Numbered from the stretch's first letter, positions 44,522-52,564 are shown. The stretch is 64,000 nt of DNA from DASXRA01 sp036506155 (GCA_036506155.1 DASXSF010000148.1:1-64000), one strand, 5' to 3'. A program made the numbers and translations. The notes: generated from the sequence alone by a model not told the origin.

Positions 44522-46678
44522 TCAACCGTGGGCCTCGGCGAGGCTGACGCTGGCACGGAGGCGGCGCAGCGGTGCGGGCGCGTACCATGCGGCACGACCG
44601 AGTATCCGTTGGCAAGCAGGCACCAGTACGGCGCGCACGAGTGTTGCGTCGATGATGACCGCGATTCCGGCGCCGATGCCGAATAGTTGGAGGAAGCTGA
44701 CTGTCGCGGTGCCATTGGCGAAGAAGGTCACTGCGATGAGTGCCGCGGCCGTGGTGACGATGCGCCCGCTGCGGGTCAGCCCGTCGGTGACGGCGGTTCG
44801 GTCGTCGTGGCCGTCGTCGTGGAGTTCCTTGATCCGGCTGAGCACGATCACCTCATAGTCCATCGACAGGCCGAAGGCGATGCAGAACAGCAGCATCAGC
44901 ATGCTGGTGTCCAGCGGCAGTGGGGTGGAGTGCAGTGCGCCGGACAGATGCCCCTGCTGGAAGATCCACACCATCAGCCCCGCAGTTGCGGCGAGGGTGA
45001 CCGCGTTAAGCAGCAGCGAGCGGATCGGTTGCACGACGGACCCGGTGAACAGGAACAGCACGATGAACGTCGTGAGCACGATGAGCAGCCCGGCGATCGG
45101 CAGCCGGCTGCCGATCGCGTGCGTCGTGTCGATCAGCTCCGCGGTCTGGCCGCCCACGTAGGTGCGGACGCTCTGTGGACCGGGCAGCGCGCGCACCGTT
45201 CGCACCAGGTCCTTCGCGGCGTTGGAGCGCGGATCGGCCGCGCTGACGACGGACAGCCGTTGCGCCGTCGGACGCGCGAGGGTCGGGTTGGCGGAGTCCG
45301 GGACGGCCTTCCCGTGGACGAACGTCGCGACGCCGGTCTCGACGCGCGCGACACCGGCGAGGTCGGACAGGCGGGTCGCGTATCCGGTCAGCGCGGTTCG
45401 GTCGAGCGGGCCGTCGGTGACGACGTTCAGCGCGGTGGCGGTGTTGCCGGTGAAGTCGTCGCGCAGCACGTCTCCCACGGCCCTGCTCTGCGTGCTCGTC
45501 TGCAGCACGCGGTCGTCCGGCGTACCGAGCCGCACGTGCCGGAGCGGCATAGCGACCACCAGAAGCGCGGCGAGCACCGGGATCGCGATGAGCGCCGGGC
45601 GGCGCATGACCTGTCCGGCGAGCCGTCCCCAGAACGGGGCTGCCGTGGACGGCTCCCGGTCGCGCGCCCACGGCAGCCGGCCGGCGTTCACGCGCCGGCC
45701 CAGCACGGTGAGCAGTGCGGGCAGCACCACGACCGCAGCCGCCATCGAGATGAGCACCACACCGATACCGGCGTACGCGAACGAGCGCAGGAAATACAGC
45801 GGAAAGATCAGCAGCACGGCGAGCGCGGCCATGACCGTCGCTGCGCTGAACACGATCGTGCGCCCGGCCGTCTGCACACTGCGCACGGCCGCCTGTGCCG
45901 GCTCGCGACCGGCCGCGAGCTCCTGCCGGTAGCGGCTGACCATCAGCAGCGCGTAGTCGATGGCCAGTGCCAGGCCGAGCGCGGTGGTGAGGTTGATCGA
46001 GTAGATGGCCACGCTGGTCACCGAGCCGAGCACGAACAGCTCGGCGAATGTGCCGAGGATGGCGACCACCCCGATCGCCAGAGGCAACAGCGCGGCCACG
46101 ACGCTACCGAACGCGAACACCAGCAGCGCCAGGATGATCGGTACGGCGATCCGCTCGGCAATTCCTAGGCTCTTGCCGACCTGCCTAGTGATGTCATTGC
46201 TGATCGCCGCGTCGCCGCCGACCGTGACATCAACCTGCGTGCTGTGCGAGCGCAGGCCCGCGAGTTCGGTCGAGCTGAGATCGCGATCGCTCCTGGTGCT
46301 GCCGAGCACGAGCGCGTGCTTGGCGTCCTTCGACTTCAGGCCGGGGTTGCGCGTCGACCAGTAAGACACCACGTTCGACACGCCCGGCACCGCTGTGAGG
46401 CGGCTCGCCGCCTCGGCGGCCGCTGCTCGTGCGGGCGCGTCGTCGACCGTCCCGGTCTTGGCGTGGACCAGGAGCACGACACCGTCGGAGCCACCGAAGC
46501 GCTGGTTGGTCAGTGTCTGCGCAGTCGTCGACTCCGCGCCCGGGTCCTGGAAGCCGCCGGTCTTCAGCTTGCCGAACGCACCGAAACCGAGCACGCCGAA
46601 CCCGACGACAGCCAACATTGCCGCGATCAGCACCAGACGAGCGCGGCGGACCACGAGACTTCCTATCGAGCCCATCAC
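44522..46678 (-). CDS. MMPL/RND-type membrane transporter
   Basis: 718 residues with two repeats of six membrane helices, each preceded by an extracellular loop domain; twelve helices in total. The functional Asp/Tyr region is ALAIDYALLMVSRYRQELA in the first half and SMDYEVIVLSRIKEL in the second. MMPL proteins use the proton gradient to export lipids or drugs. GAGGGAG precedes the ATGATG start. Divergent from a TetR gene with two matched dyads, so probably an inducible efflux pump. Confidence 0.9.
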   Translation of the reverse strand: MMGSIGSLVVRRARLVLIAAMLAVVGFGVLGFGAFGKLKTGGFQDPGAESTTAQTLTNQRFGGSDGVVLLVHAKTGTVDDAPARAAAAEAASRLTAVPGVSNVVSYWSTRNPGLKSKDAKHALVLGSTRSDRDLSSTELAGLRSHSTQVDVTVGGDAAISNDITRQVGKSLGIAERIAVPIILALLVFAFGSVVAALLPLAIGVVAILGTFAELFVLGSVTSVAIYSINLTTALGLALAIDYALLMVSRYRQELAAGREPAQAAVRSVQTAGRTIVFSAATVMAALAVLLIFPLYFLRSFAYAGIGVVLISMAAAVVVLPALLTVLGRRVNAGRLPWARDREPSTAAPFWGRLAGQVMRRPALIAIPVLAALLVVAMPLRHVRLGTPDDRVLQTSTQSRAVGDVLRDDFTGNTATALNVVTDGPLDRTALTGYATRLSDLAGVARVETGVATFVHGKAVPDSANPTLARPTAQRLSVVSAADPRSNAAKDLVRTVRALPGPQSVRTYVGGQTAELIDTTHAIGSRLPIAGLLIVLTTFIVLFLFTGSVVQPIRSLLLNAVTLAATAGLMVWIFQQGHLSGALHSTPLPLDTSMLMLLFCIAFGLSMDYEVIVLSRIKELHDDGHDDRTAVTDGLTRSGRIVTTAAALIAVTFFANGTATVSFLQLFGIGAGIAVIIDATLVRAVLVPACQRILGRAAWYAPAPLRRLRASVSLAEAHG

Positions 46679-46782
46679 TCTGTCTCCCTCGGCGGGCCGG
46701 CGAGCTCGCCGCCTGGGTGTCGTGAAAGATCACGGGGCAGGGTAAGGTCACTCACGAAGGGGCTCCCACAGCAGAAGAATCA

Positions 46783-46799
46783 TGTTGACGATGTCAACA
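46783..46799. promoter_or_regulatory. TetR operator O1 (TGTTGAC-GAT-GTCAACA)
   Basis: Perfect 7-bp arms around three bases, about 105 bp before the MMPL start and 45 bp before the TetR start. Placed to control both divergent genes. Confidence 0.75.
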
Positions 46800-46828
46800 T
46801 TCGGGTTGGTGACGAGAGTGCCACACGC

Positions 46829-46845
46829 TGTGGACACTGTCAACA
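46829..46845. promoter_or_regulatory. TetR operator O2 (TGTGGAC-ACT-GTCAACA)
   Basis: Same dyad as O1 with one mismatch in the left arm. Its last base is the A of the TetR ATG, so binding would block the regulator's own expression. Starts 46 bp from O1. Confidence 0.72.
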
Positions 46846-47504
46846 TGGTTCGAGGCAGCGATCGCGGAAGCGAAGCGCGCGGGTACCACCACGGCAACTT
46901 GCGCGAGGGTCTCGTCGAGGCCGGTGTCGAACTGGCTCGCACCGGTGGCCCCGGCGCGGTGCAGCTGCGCGCAGCGTCACGCCAGGCCGGCGTATCGCAC
47001 AACGCCGCGTATCGCCACTTCGCCAACCAGGAGGACCTGCTCGCAGCCGTCGCCGAGCGGTGCATGACGCGGCTGGGCCTCCTGATGATCGAGCGCACGA
47101 ACGGCGTCACGGCGCGGGGCCACATCCGCAGAGCCCGCGCACGGCTCCAGGCGATCGGGCGCGCCTACATCGACTTCGCCCGCACCGAACCGGGCTGGTT
47201 CCGCACCGCGTTCACGTCAGCGCGGCCACACCCCACCGAGCAATCGGCGGACGAACTGGCGGGCGCAGCCGATGCCGAGCAGACGACAAGCCCTTACCGT
47301 TTGCTCAGCGCCCGGCTCGACGAACTCGTCGACGTGGGCGCGCTGACGCCCGAACGCCGTCGCGGAGCCGAGTACGCGGCCTGGTCCGCGGTCCACGGCC
47401 TGTCCCGCCTGCTGCTCGACGGGCCGCTGCGCGACCTGCCCGATCCCCAGGTCGAGTACGCGATCACCACCGTTCTGGCAACCGTCGACCGCGGCTTGCG
47501 ATGA
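46845..47504 (+). CDS. TetR-family repressor of the MMPL pump
   Basis: 219 residues. N-terminal HTH RAASRQAGVSHNAAYRHFANQEDLL (about 40-65) and an all-helical ligand domain with WFRTAF and AWSAVHGLSRLL, as in TetR_C_33-type regulators. The ATG at 46845 is used because the operator dyad ends on it and the longer reading starts inside operator O1. It is divergent from the pump and likely autoregulated. Confidence 0.87.
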   Translation: MVRGSDRGSEARGYHHGNLREGLVEAGVELARTGGPGAVQLRAASRQAGVSHNAAYRHFANQEDLLAAVAERCMTRLGLLMIERTNGVTARGHIRRARARLQAIGRAYIDFARTEPGWFRTAFTSARPHPTEQSADELAGAADAEQTTSPYRLLSARLDELVDVGALTPERRRGAEYAAWSAVHGLSRLLLDGPLRDLPDPQVEYAITTVLATVDRGLR

Positions 47505-47720
47505 CGTCAATCAGCCGGGTAGGCCGGATCACGCCACGGCATGACGGCGTGGTGTGCTGTCCAGTGGCGAGGTGAATGAGTTCCCAGCCGTCCTCGAAAT
47601 ACGCGATCAGGCTATATCGGGCGATCACCAAACGGTTGTGCCATGTAGGACGTAGTAGGCGAAGACGACCGGTACCCGGTTCGCAACGACGTATCTCGGC
47701 CGGCGGGACGGGGAGTGCGC

Positions 47721-47742
47721 GTGTCCGGAGGGGGACTTGGAC
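47721..47742. repeat. attL: left copy of the tRNA-Leu 3'-end direct repeat
   Basis: GTGTCCGGAGGGGGACTTG (19 bp) is identical to 56878-56896 inside the tRNA-Leu gene; after one mismatch the next two bases also match. It marks the left end of the integrated element. Confidence 0.82.
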
Positions 47743-47902
47743 ACCCGCCAACCCCGTCTCGGCGCGTAGCGCCGAGTCCGAGAATCCCCAGAAATGCAAG
47801 GGGATTCGACGCTCGCGGTCCGCCGTTATCTCATCTGACGGCCTCCCGTGCAAACGCATCCGTTAGCAAACGGTTTGCAATCTCAACATCAACAAAATAG
47901 AC

Positions 47903-47936
47903 GGCCCCGGCCGGTGCTCGAACACCGAACCGAGGC
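47903..47936 (+). promoter_or_regulatory. Hairpin leader before the first cargo gene
   Basis: GGCC-CCGG...CGGTG-CTCGAA-CACCG...CCGAGGCC folds into nested stems about 40 nt before the 47975 start. Similar GGCC/CGGTG leaders precede small genes in actinobacterial integrative elements. It may act in translation control or early termination. Confidence 0.45.
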
Positions 47937-47974
47937 CTTGATCACCCACCTGACCGAACCAGGGAGATGACCCA

Positions 47975-48226
47975 ATGAACGAACGTACGGCCTTGCGGCC
48001 GTTCGAGCACTACCAGCAGTCGCTGCGGCTGCTCGCCGTCGCTGAGAGCGCAGGCACCGACCCGACCGTTCAGACTGTCGCCGCGCTCGCAGGGATCGGG
48101 CATGCGCTGCTCGCCGCGGTGCCGAGGCGGGCCAGGAAGCGCCCGGCCGACCCCGGGCGGCACACGTCAGCCGGTGACCGTTGGCTGTTCGGCGATACCC
48201 ACGAGGGAGGCAGCGATGGACGCTGA
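47975..48226 (+). CDS. Small element-encoded protein
   Basis: 83 residues, helical N-terminus (ALRPFEHYQQSLRLLAVAES), a hydrophobic middle and a basic C-terminus. AGGGAG lies nine bases before the ATG, after a hairpin leader. It overlaps the next gene start by 11 bases. Function unknown. Confidence 0.6.
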   Translation: MNERTALRPFEHYQQSLRLLAVAESAGTDPTVQTVAALAGIGHALLAAVPRRARKRPADPGRHTSAGDRWLFGDTHEGGSDGR

Positions 48227-48582
48227 GATGTTGTTGTTGCCGCCGACACCCGAGGAGATCCGCGACGTCGCATGCCGGATTTCAGGCCGAGGTCGCGTGG
48301 CAGATGCCAGGCCACCGCACGTGGCTCGGTTACAAGTTGGCGCCGCTGCTCGACGGCGTCCACCGCTGGTACAAAATGCGATTCGACGCGGTCAGCTACG
48401 CGCAGTCGATACGCGAGATGCGCACCAGCCACGACGCCAGGACGGTTGTGCTGCGGCTCGCGGCCGCAGGGAGGGCCAATGATGGGATTGGTGTTCAGGT
48501 GGTTCGCCGTTGCGCTACTCGGCGGGTCGATGGCCGCGTGCAGCAGCGGCGGTCACCCGGCCGGCACAGCCACCCCCGCTAA
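48216..48582 (+). pseudogene. Frameshifted element protein
   Basis: The reading begins MDAEMLLLPPTPEEIRDVA from ATG 48216 (GGGAGG upstream). The protein-like continuation FQAEVAWQMPGHRTWLGYK, LLDGVHRWYKMRFDAVSYAQ and REMRTSHDARTVVLRLAAAG is in the +1 frame, so a frameshift lies near 48268-48285. In the first frame the stop is TGA 48480-48482, overlapping the next ATG; in the second the frame stays open to 48582. Reading frame change, not start choice, explains the break. Function unknown. Confidence 0.6.
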
Positions 48583-48793
48583 CCCGTTGCCGTCGGTCGC
48601 GGCGAGCCTCGGATGCCACTACAAGCCGTACGGGCCGCCCGAGGAGCTCTACACGCTCGAATCAGGCGACTGCGGTCAGCTCACCCTGTACTGGTTCGCG
48701 TCGGCGACGGCGCGCGACCAGTGGCTAGCCGCAGTCGACGGCACCGCCATCGTCGTCAAACGCGGCCCGACGTGGCTCGCCGTCCGCGAATAG
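48479..48793 (+). CDS. Small secreted lipoprotein
   Basis: 104 residues. A signal peptide with lipobox (FAVALLGGSMAAC) is followed by a Ser/Gly/Pro linker and a compact domain (CHYKPYGPPEELYTLESGDC...LTLYWFASATARDQW) with two Cys that could form a disulfide. GGGAGGG lies just before the ATGATG. It overlaps the frameshifted gene and is probably a cargo gene. Confidence 0.65.
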   Translation: MMGLVFRWFAVALLGGSMAACSSGGHPAGTATPANPLPSVAASLGCHYKPYGPPEELYTLESGDCGQLTLYWFASATARDQWLAAVDGTAIVVKRGPTWLAVRE

Positions 48794-48984
48794 TCAAAGC
48801 GGTAAGGTTCTACGTCCGCACCGGCCGCGGCACCGGCGTCAGCGTCGGCATCATCGGCGCGATCGTGCTGGGGGTGCTCATCGCTGCCATGTGGGCCTTG
48901 GCGGCGCTGATCATCGCCGCGGTGTTCGCCGTCGCTGCCATCGGCTACCTCAGCCGGCCGGCGTGGCTGCGTCGACGGCGGTAG
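48772..48984 (+). CDS. Small membrane protein of the element
   Basis: 70 residues. AVRFYVRTGRGTGVSVG is followed by a long hydrophobic stretch (IIGAIVLGVLIAAMWALAAL and IIAAVFAVAAIGYL) giving two membrane helices, and an Arg-rich tail. Start GTG 48772 overlaps the lipoprotein gene by 22 bases; no clear ribosome site. The motif VRTGRGTGVS recurs in actinobacterial elements as far as I recall. Confidence 0.55.
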   Translation: MARRPRIVKAVRFYVRTGRGTGVSVGIIGAIVLGVLIAAMWALAALIIAAVFAVAAIGYLSRPAWLRRRR

Positions 48985-49082
48985 ACATCGCCGTCGACAG
49001 TCCAGCGCGCTGGACCAGTTGATCGGAAACCGATCACCTGACTCGAGCGGAGCGCCCCGTTGCCTATCGGGTGGCGGGGCGC
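48971..49082. terminator. Four consecutive hairpins between convergent cargo genes
   Basis: In order: GTCGACGGCG/CGCCGTCGAC (48971-48998, 10-bp arms, loop 8), TCCAGCG/CGCTGGA (49001-49014, perfect 14-bp palindrome), TGATCGG/CCGATCA (49020-49036, loop AAA) and GCGCCCCG/CGGGGCGC (49052-49082). At least the last is a plausible terminator for the two converging genes. Confidence 0.6.
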
Positions 49083-49088
49083 ATCCAT

Positions 49089-49544
49089 CTATCCGACCGA
49101 GGTCTCCGATGTGCGGCGTTGGCCGATCGCCGTGTCTTGCCAGCCGACCTCGATCCGGTTGCGCGCCGCATTCGAGTAGGCCGTGGCCCAGAATGCTCGG
49201 GTCGCGCCGGCGTGCATCGTTTCGTCGATCGGTTCCTCGATCAGTTCGACGTCGCGGCTGTGCGCCTTAACCGTGACGCGGTAGGCCGTGTGCTTGAGCA
49301 GGTTCTTCAGTTCGACCCTGCCAGGCATGTCGCCTAGACGCGTGAGCGACCACGGCGGACCGGCCGCCAGCTCTTCGGCTGCGGCGGCAGAGCGTTCAGC
49401 CGCAGCCGCCGACCGCTCGGCTGCCTCCGTGGCTCGCTTAGCTGCAGCGTCCGCATCGCGCACTCGCCGTCCTGAGTCGATGAAGGCATAGCCCGAGACG
49501 CCTAGTGCGGCCACGGCTATCCCATCGGCGAGCCAGTCGGTCAT
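49089..49544 (-). CDS. Single-pass membrane protein with Ala-rich coil (element cargo)
   Basis: 151 residues. N-terminal membrane helix (GIAVAALGVSGYAFI), a coil with AERSAAAA repeats (about 40-65) and a beta-rich soluble domain (GRVELKNLLKHTAYRVTV, ARNRIEVGWQD). CATACT eight bases upstream suggests a leaderless start at ATG 49544. It resembles the protein at 50069 in helix motif (LGVSG) and in the K-x-x-AYxV stretch. Confidence 0.65.
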   Translation of the reverse strand: MTDWLADGIAVAALGVSGYAFIDSGRRVRDADAAAKRATEAAERSAAAAERSAAAAEELAAGPPWSLTRLGDMPGRVELKNLLKHTAYRVTVKAHSRDVELIEEPIDETMHAGATRAFWATAYSNAARNRIEVGWQDTAIGQRRTSETSVG

Positions 49545-49648
49545 GCCACGGGAGTATGCCGTCCCGATCCGTGCGAGCTTGGCGCCCCGCCGGCTCCCGG
49601 TGCGCGCACCGGCCTTCCATTGTTCGAACACTTGTGCGAGCCTTGGCT

Positions 49649-50032
49649 ATGAGCCGGCCACGGGTATCGCTGACCGTCCCGCCGTGGAGCGCCGAGCTCG
49701 ACTACTGGGGCCGTGACGTCGGCAGTGAATGGTGGGCGCTCGTCACGTGGTCGACGCAGGCGACACCGCTGGACGGTACACATCCTGTCCCCGTGTGGTG
49801 CGCCGGCTGGGTGCTCGGCCGATGCGTGGAGCAGCCGCTTCAGCCGGTCGACTACCTCGAGGTTCGCCGCATGCAGCTCGGCGCCGAACCAGCCGAATGG
49901 CCGGCGCCAGTCGACCGCCCGGGCGCGCACTGGCGCGGCTACTACCTCGGGATCCTCGACGGCTGCGAGCCGCAACTACCCACGGAAGCCGGCAGGGCTT
50001 GGGGGCACGAGCAGGGCGGCGCCTACGGCTGA
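49649..50032 (+). CDS. Element-encoded hypothetical protein
   Basis: 127 residues, Trp-rich (VPPWSAELDYWGRDVGSEWWALVTW), no signal peptide or membrane helix. Divergent from the coil protein, with 104 nt between. The Trp-rich first half and acidic Trp-Pro segments suggest a small beta domain. No function recognised; it lies between two similar membrane proteins. Confidence 0.6.
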   Translation: MSRPRVSLTVPPWSAELDYWGRDVGSEWWALVTWSTQATPLDGTHPVPVWCAGWVLGRCVEQPLQPVDYLEVRRMQLGAEPAEWPAPVDRPGAHWRGYYLGILDGCEPQLPTEAGRAWGHEQGGAYG

Positions 50033-50068
50033 CGTAAGACGCGCCAGGCGCTGGTCTATGTTCTGCCG

Positions 50069-50560
50069 ATGGACGCGGGTACCTGGATTGCCCTCGGCGG
50101 CGTCGTCGTCTCCCTCGGTGTGAGCGGGTGGGCGCTTTGGCTGAGCGCGCAGGCGAACAAGATCGCGGAGAAGAGCAACGCCCGTTCGGACCGCGACGAG
50201 CAACGAACCCTTGAGCGCAACGATGTGGTGTGGCGCCCGGGATGGGCCGACCGGAAGCTGTCCGCGACCAACATCGGCAAGGACATCGCCTACGAAGTCA
50301 CCGCTGTGTTCACGGTGGACGGCGTCCGCCACGTCAGGGAAGCGAGCGCGGTGAATCCGGGCGCCGGCCTTGAGATCGATCTCGCCGACGAGGCCCAGCA
50401 AGCGCTGAAGTGGCATGCCGAGGCAGAGCGGTCGGCCGCCCGGGGCGACGTCTTCTACGTCGGCGTCCCGTCCCTGACCGTGTCCGAGCGCATCCACTGG
50501 CGTACCGAAGGCGGCACCTGGAGCAAGCACGACGGCGACGAACGCGAACTCACTCTCTAG
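50069..50560 (+). CDS. Single-pass membrane protein with beta-domain (paralogue of 49089 gene)
   Basis: 163 residues. N-terminal membrane helix (WIALGGVVVSLGVSGWALWL), a short charged helix, and a beta domain (GKDIAYEVTAVFTVDGVR, SERIHWRTEGGTW). TATGTT upstream and no ribosome site suggest leaderless expression. Shares its layout and the motifs LGVSG(W/Y)A and K-x-I/T-AY-x-V with the 49089 gene. Confidence 0.65.
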   Translation: MDAGTWIALGGVVVSLGVSGWALWLSAQANKIAEKSNARSDRDEQRTLERNDVVWRPGWADRKLSATNIGKDIAYEVTAVFTVDGVRHVREASAVNPGAGLEIDLADEAQQALKWHAEAERSAARGDVFYVGVPSLTVSERIHWRTEGGTWSKHDGDERELTL

Positions 50561-50563
50561 TAG

Positions 50564-50597
50564 CCCCGCACCACGCGGCCGCAATGGTGGCGGGGCG
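50564..50597 (+). terminator. GC-rich hairpin after the 50069 gene
   Basis: CCCCGC-ACCAC...GTGG-CGGGG with an 11-nt loop region directly after the stop codon. No U-tract. Confidence 0.5.
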
Positions 50598-50654
50598 CTG
50601 TCGTATAGCTACAGTCGGGCTCCGTCAGATGCCCCGTGATGAACGGAGGGCGCG

Positions 50655-50909
50655 ATGATCGAAGTGATGCAGGTTGGCGCAGCCATGCTGGGCGCACCGG
50701 AGACGGCGAGAACACACAAGGTCCATCTGCTCGTGGACCTCACCAACACCACGGCCGCGGACCTCGTCGCGCAGCTCTCGGCGTTAGAGGATGACCCGGG
50801 TGACTGGCGCATGGCGCCGGCCGACCTTAAGCACAGCAACCCGAACGTTGTCGTGCTGACGTTCGTCAAACAGCGGTCTGCGTGGACGCCTCCAGCCGTG
50901 CCTGCTTGA
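50655..50909 (+). CDS. Small element protein with strong ribosome site
   Basis: 84 residues, alpha/beta (VHLLVDLTNTTAADLVAQL, NPNVVVLTFVKQRSAW). GGAGGG lies about four bases before the ATG, the best ribosome site in the element. It overlaps 44 bases, tail to tail, with a short minus-strand gene. Function unknown. Confidence 0.6.
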   Translation: MIEVMQVGAAMLGAPETARTHKVHLLVDLTNTTAADLVAQLSALEDDPGDWRMAPADLKHSNPNVVVLTFVKQRSAWTPPAVPA

Positions 50910-51039
50910 TCAGCTGCTGCAGCGCGGCGACCTGGTCGTCGTCGAGCTCGACCCGCAGCGAGCGGCGGGCGAGCCGGCCGATCACCGGCACCACGAACGG
51001 CGGCTGGTGCGTGACGCCGATCAGCGCGTGTCTACGCAT
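50866..51039 (-). CDS. 57-residue protein downstream of the capsid gene
   Basis: Reads MRRHALIGVTHQPPFVVPVI and ends LIKQARLEASTQTAV. The middle SLRVELDDDQVAALQQLI is helical. The ATG overlaps the end of the 51032 gene by eight bases, giving a row of close minus-strand genes after the capsid gene. Shorter than the usual gene-calling cutoff; supported by overlap and composition. Confidence 0.45.
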   Translation of the reverse strand: MRRHALIGVTHQPPFVVPVIGRLARRSLRVELDDDQVAALQQLIKQARLEASTQTAV

Positions 51040-51250
51040 CGCCGAGAGCGGCTAGGAACGCGTCGAGGAGGTCTGCCGCGCCCTGCCACGCCGCGAGGGT
51101 CTCCTTGTCGGTCAGCCGCTCCGGTTGGCCAGCGGCGCGTAGCTCAGCGACGCGCTGCGCGATCGCCATGTCGAGTTCGGCGCGCGTCTCCCGCATACCG
51201 TCCCGTACGGCGGCCCAGTCGACCGCCTCGAGGAACTCTTGGCGGTTCAT
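51032..51250 (-). CDS. Small helical protein directly downstream of the capsid gene
   Basis: 72 residues, almost all helix (NRQEFLEAVDWAAVRDGM, LDMAIAQRVAELRAAGQPE, AAWQGAADLLDAFLAALG). It begins three bases after the capsid stop, in the usual place for a small head or head-tail joining protein, but I recognise no family. Confidence 0.6.
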   Translation of the reverse strand: MNRQEFLEAVDWAAVRDGMRETRAELDMAIAQRVAELRAAGQPERLTDKETLAAWQGAADLLDAFLAALGDA

Positions 51251-51253
51251 GGG

Positions 51254-52564
51254 TCACGTCGCCGAGTTCTGGAACAGCTTCAGCCCGTTCGCGTCGACAA
51301 GCTGCCCATCAAGCCGGATGATGCACCGGAACGAGACGAGGTCGCTGCCGAAGGCGAAGTCGTCAGACCGCTCGAACCTGATGCCGTTGACGATGCGGAC
51401 GAAGTAGCGGGAGAAGTCACCGAAGATGATCGACTTGGCGTTCGCTGCCATCTGCGCGACGTTCGCGTCGACGAAGGCCGGGTAGCCGACGACGACATTG
51501 TTCTCGGACGGCGCACCGGACACGGCAGCGTTCAGGGCGCCCCCGACCATGCCGGCGACCGGCTGCCCGGTGGTGTCCTTCAGCCGCCGGCAGATTGCCA
51601 GCGACGCGTTGGTCATCACGAACCCGGTGGACGGCTGCCGGGAGTAGGGCTCCGCGAGCGACCCGATGAGGCCGTACAGGATGTCGGTGCCCTGGTTCGC
51701 GGTGCCCTGCGCCCCCAGGGACACCGTGGTGCCCGTCGGGCCGGTGGTGCCCACCGACGCGCCGGTGACGATGCCCTGCGGCTGGTTCGTGCCCGTGCCG
51801 GTGATCAGATGCGGGCCGTACGCCTACGCAAGTGACGTCGCGGCGCCCTTCGCGAGGTAGCCGAGCAGGTCGGTGCCGGTGTCCTGCGCCAGCTCGTGGC
51901 TGATCTGGAAGAACGACGCGTACTTGTAGGCCTTGAGCGTGTTCACGCCCAGCGTCGGGTCGGACTGGCTGATCGACGCGCCTTCCGTCGTCAACGCGGA
52001 CGATACGAACGCGGTGTCTTTCGGCACCTGCATCGGCTCGCCAGTGGTAGTGGTGAGCACCGTCGCGCCGGCCGCCATCACCGCCGAGGACTCCACCAGG
52101 TGGGTGACGATCTGGGCGAACACGTCGGACGGGATCGCCTGCGTCGCCGTCGTGGTGAGCAGCGTCCGCTGCTCCACGCCCGGCTGGTAGTTGCTCCGCG
52201 GATTCTCCGTCCCGAACTCGATCGGCGCCGGGTTCTTCGCCAGGATCGCCGACCGGAACGCGTGATCGAGGTCCTTCGCCTGCCCCGTGAGCGGCGCGCC
52301 GGCCGGGAACTTCCCGAACTCCACCGGGCGGCGGTTCAGCTCGTCCAGGGTCGCGGCGCCGGCGGCTTCCCGCTGCTCCTGGTCGCGGACTTCGGCGATG
52401 CGGCGGTCGATCGCGTCGATTTCCTGGCTGAGCGGCTCCCACTGGGCATGCTCGGCGTCGGTGAACGCCCGGTTCTCATCGGCGGCCCGCTGCGCCAGGG
52501 CGGTCAGCTCACCGTGGACGATGCGGCGGCGGGTCTTCAGACTGTCGATAGCGAAGGAGGGCAT
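51254..52564 (-). pseudogene. HK97-type phage major capsid protein, interrupted by an amber codon
   Basis: The frame spans 436 residues. The N-terminal delta-like coiled coil (SLKTRRRIVHGELTALAQRA, DAIDRRIAEVRDQEQRE) is followed by the HK97 fold: TQAIPSDVFAQIVTHLVE, FFQISHELAQDTGTDLLGYL, then LITGTGTNQPQGIVTG, NNVVVGYPAFVDANVAQ and IIFGDFSRYFVRIVNGI. At 51824-51826 an in-frame TAG interrupts it between TSLA and AYGPHL, and the frame continues unchanged. A single CAG-to-TAG change explains it. Without suppression the product is 246 residues and lacks the C-terminal half. Confidence 0.85.

Larger units (their letters stand above)
47505..47974. other. 470-nt gap holding attL and a hairpin leader, no convincing gene
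   Basis: The stretch includes the left attachment repeat (47721-47742), the palindrome GCAAAC-G-GTTTGC (47867-47879) joined to GTTAGCAA (47863-47870), and a hairpin leader (47903-47936). A minus-strand open frame (47464-47859) crosses the attachment site and has weaker third-position GC than its neighbours, so I do not call it. Confidence 0.6.

Noticed and set aside
47464..47859. 131-codon minus-strand frame across attL
   Set aside because: It crosses the attachment junction and the end of the TetR gene, has lower GC at third positions than neighbours and no clear start; I cannot support it, though the segment after the att site is not clearly random.
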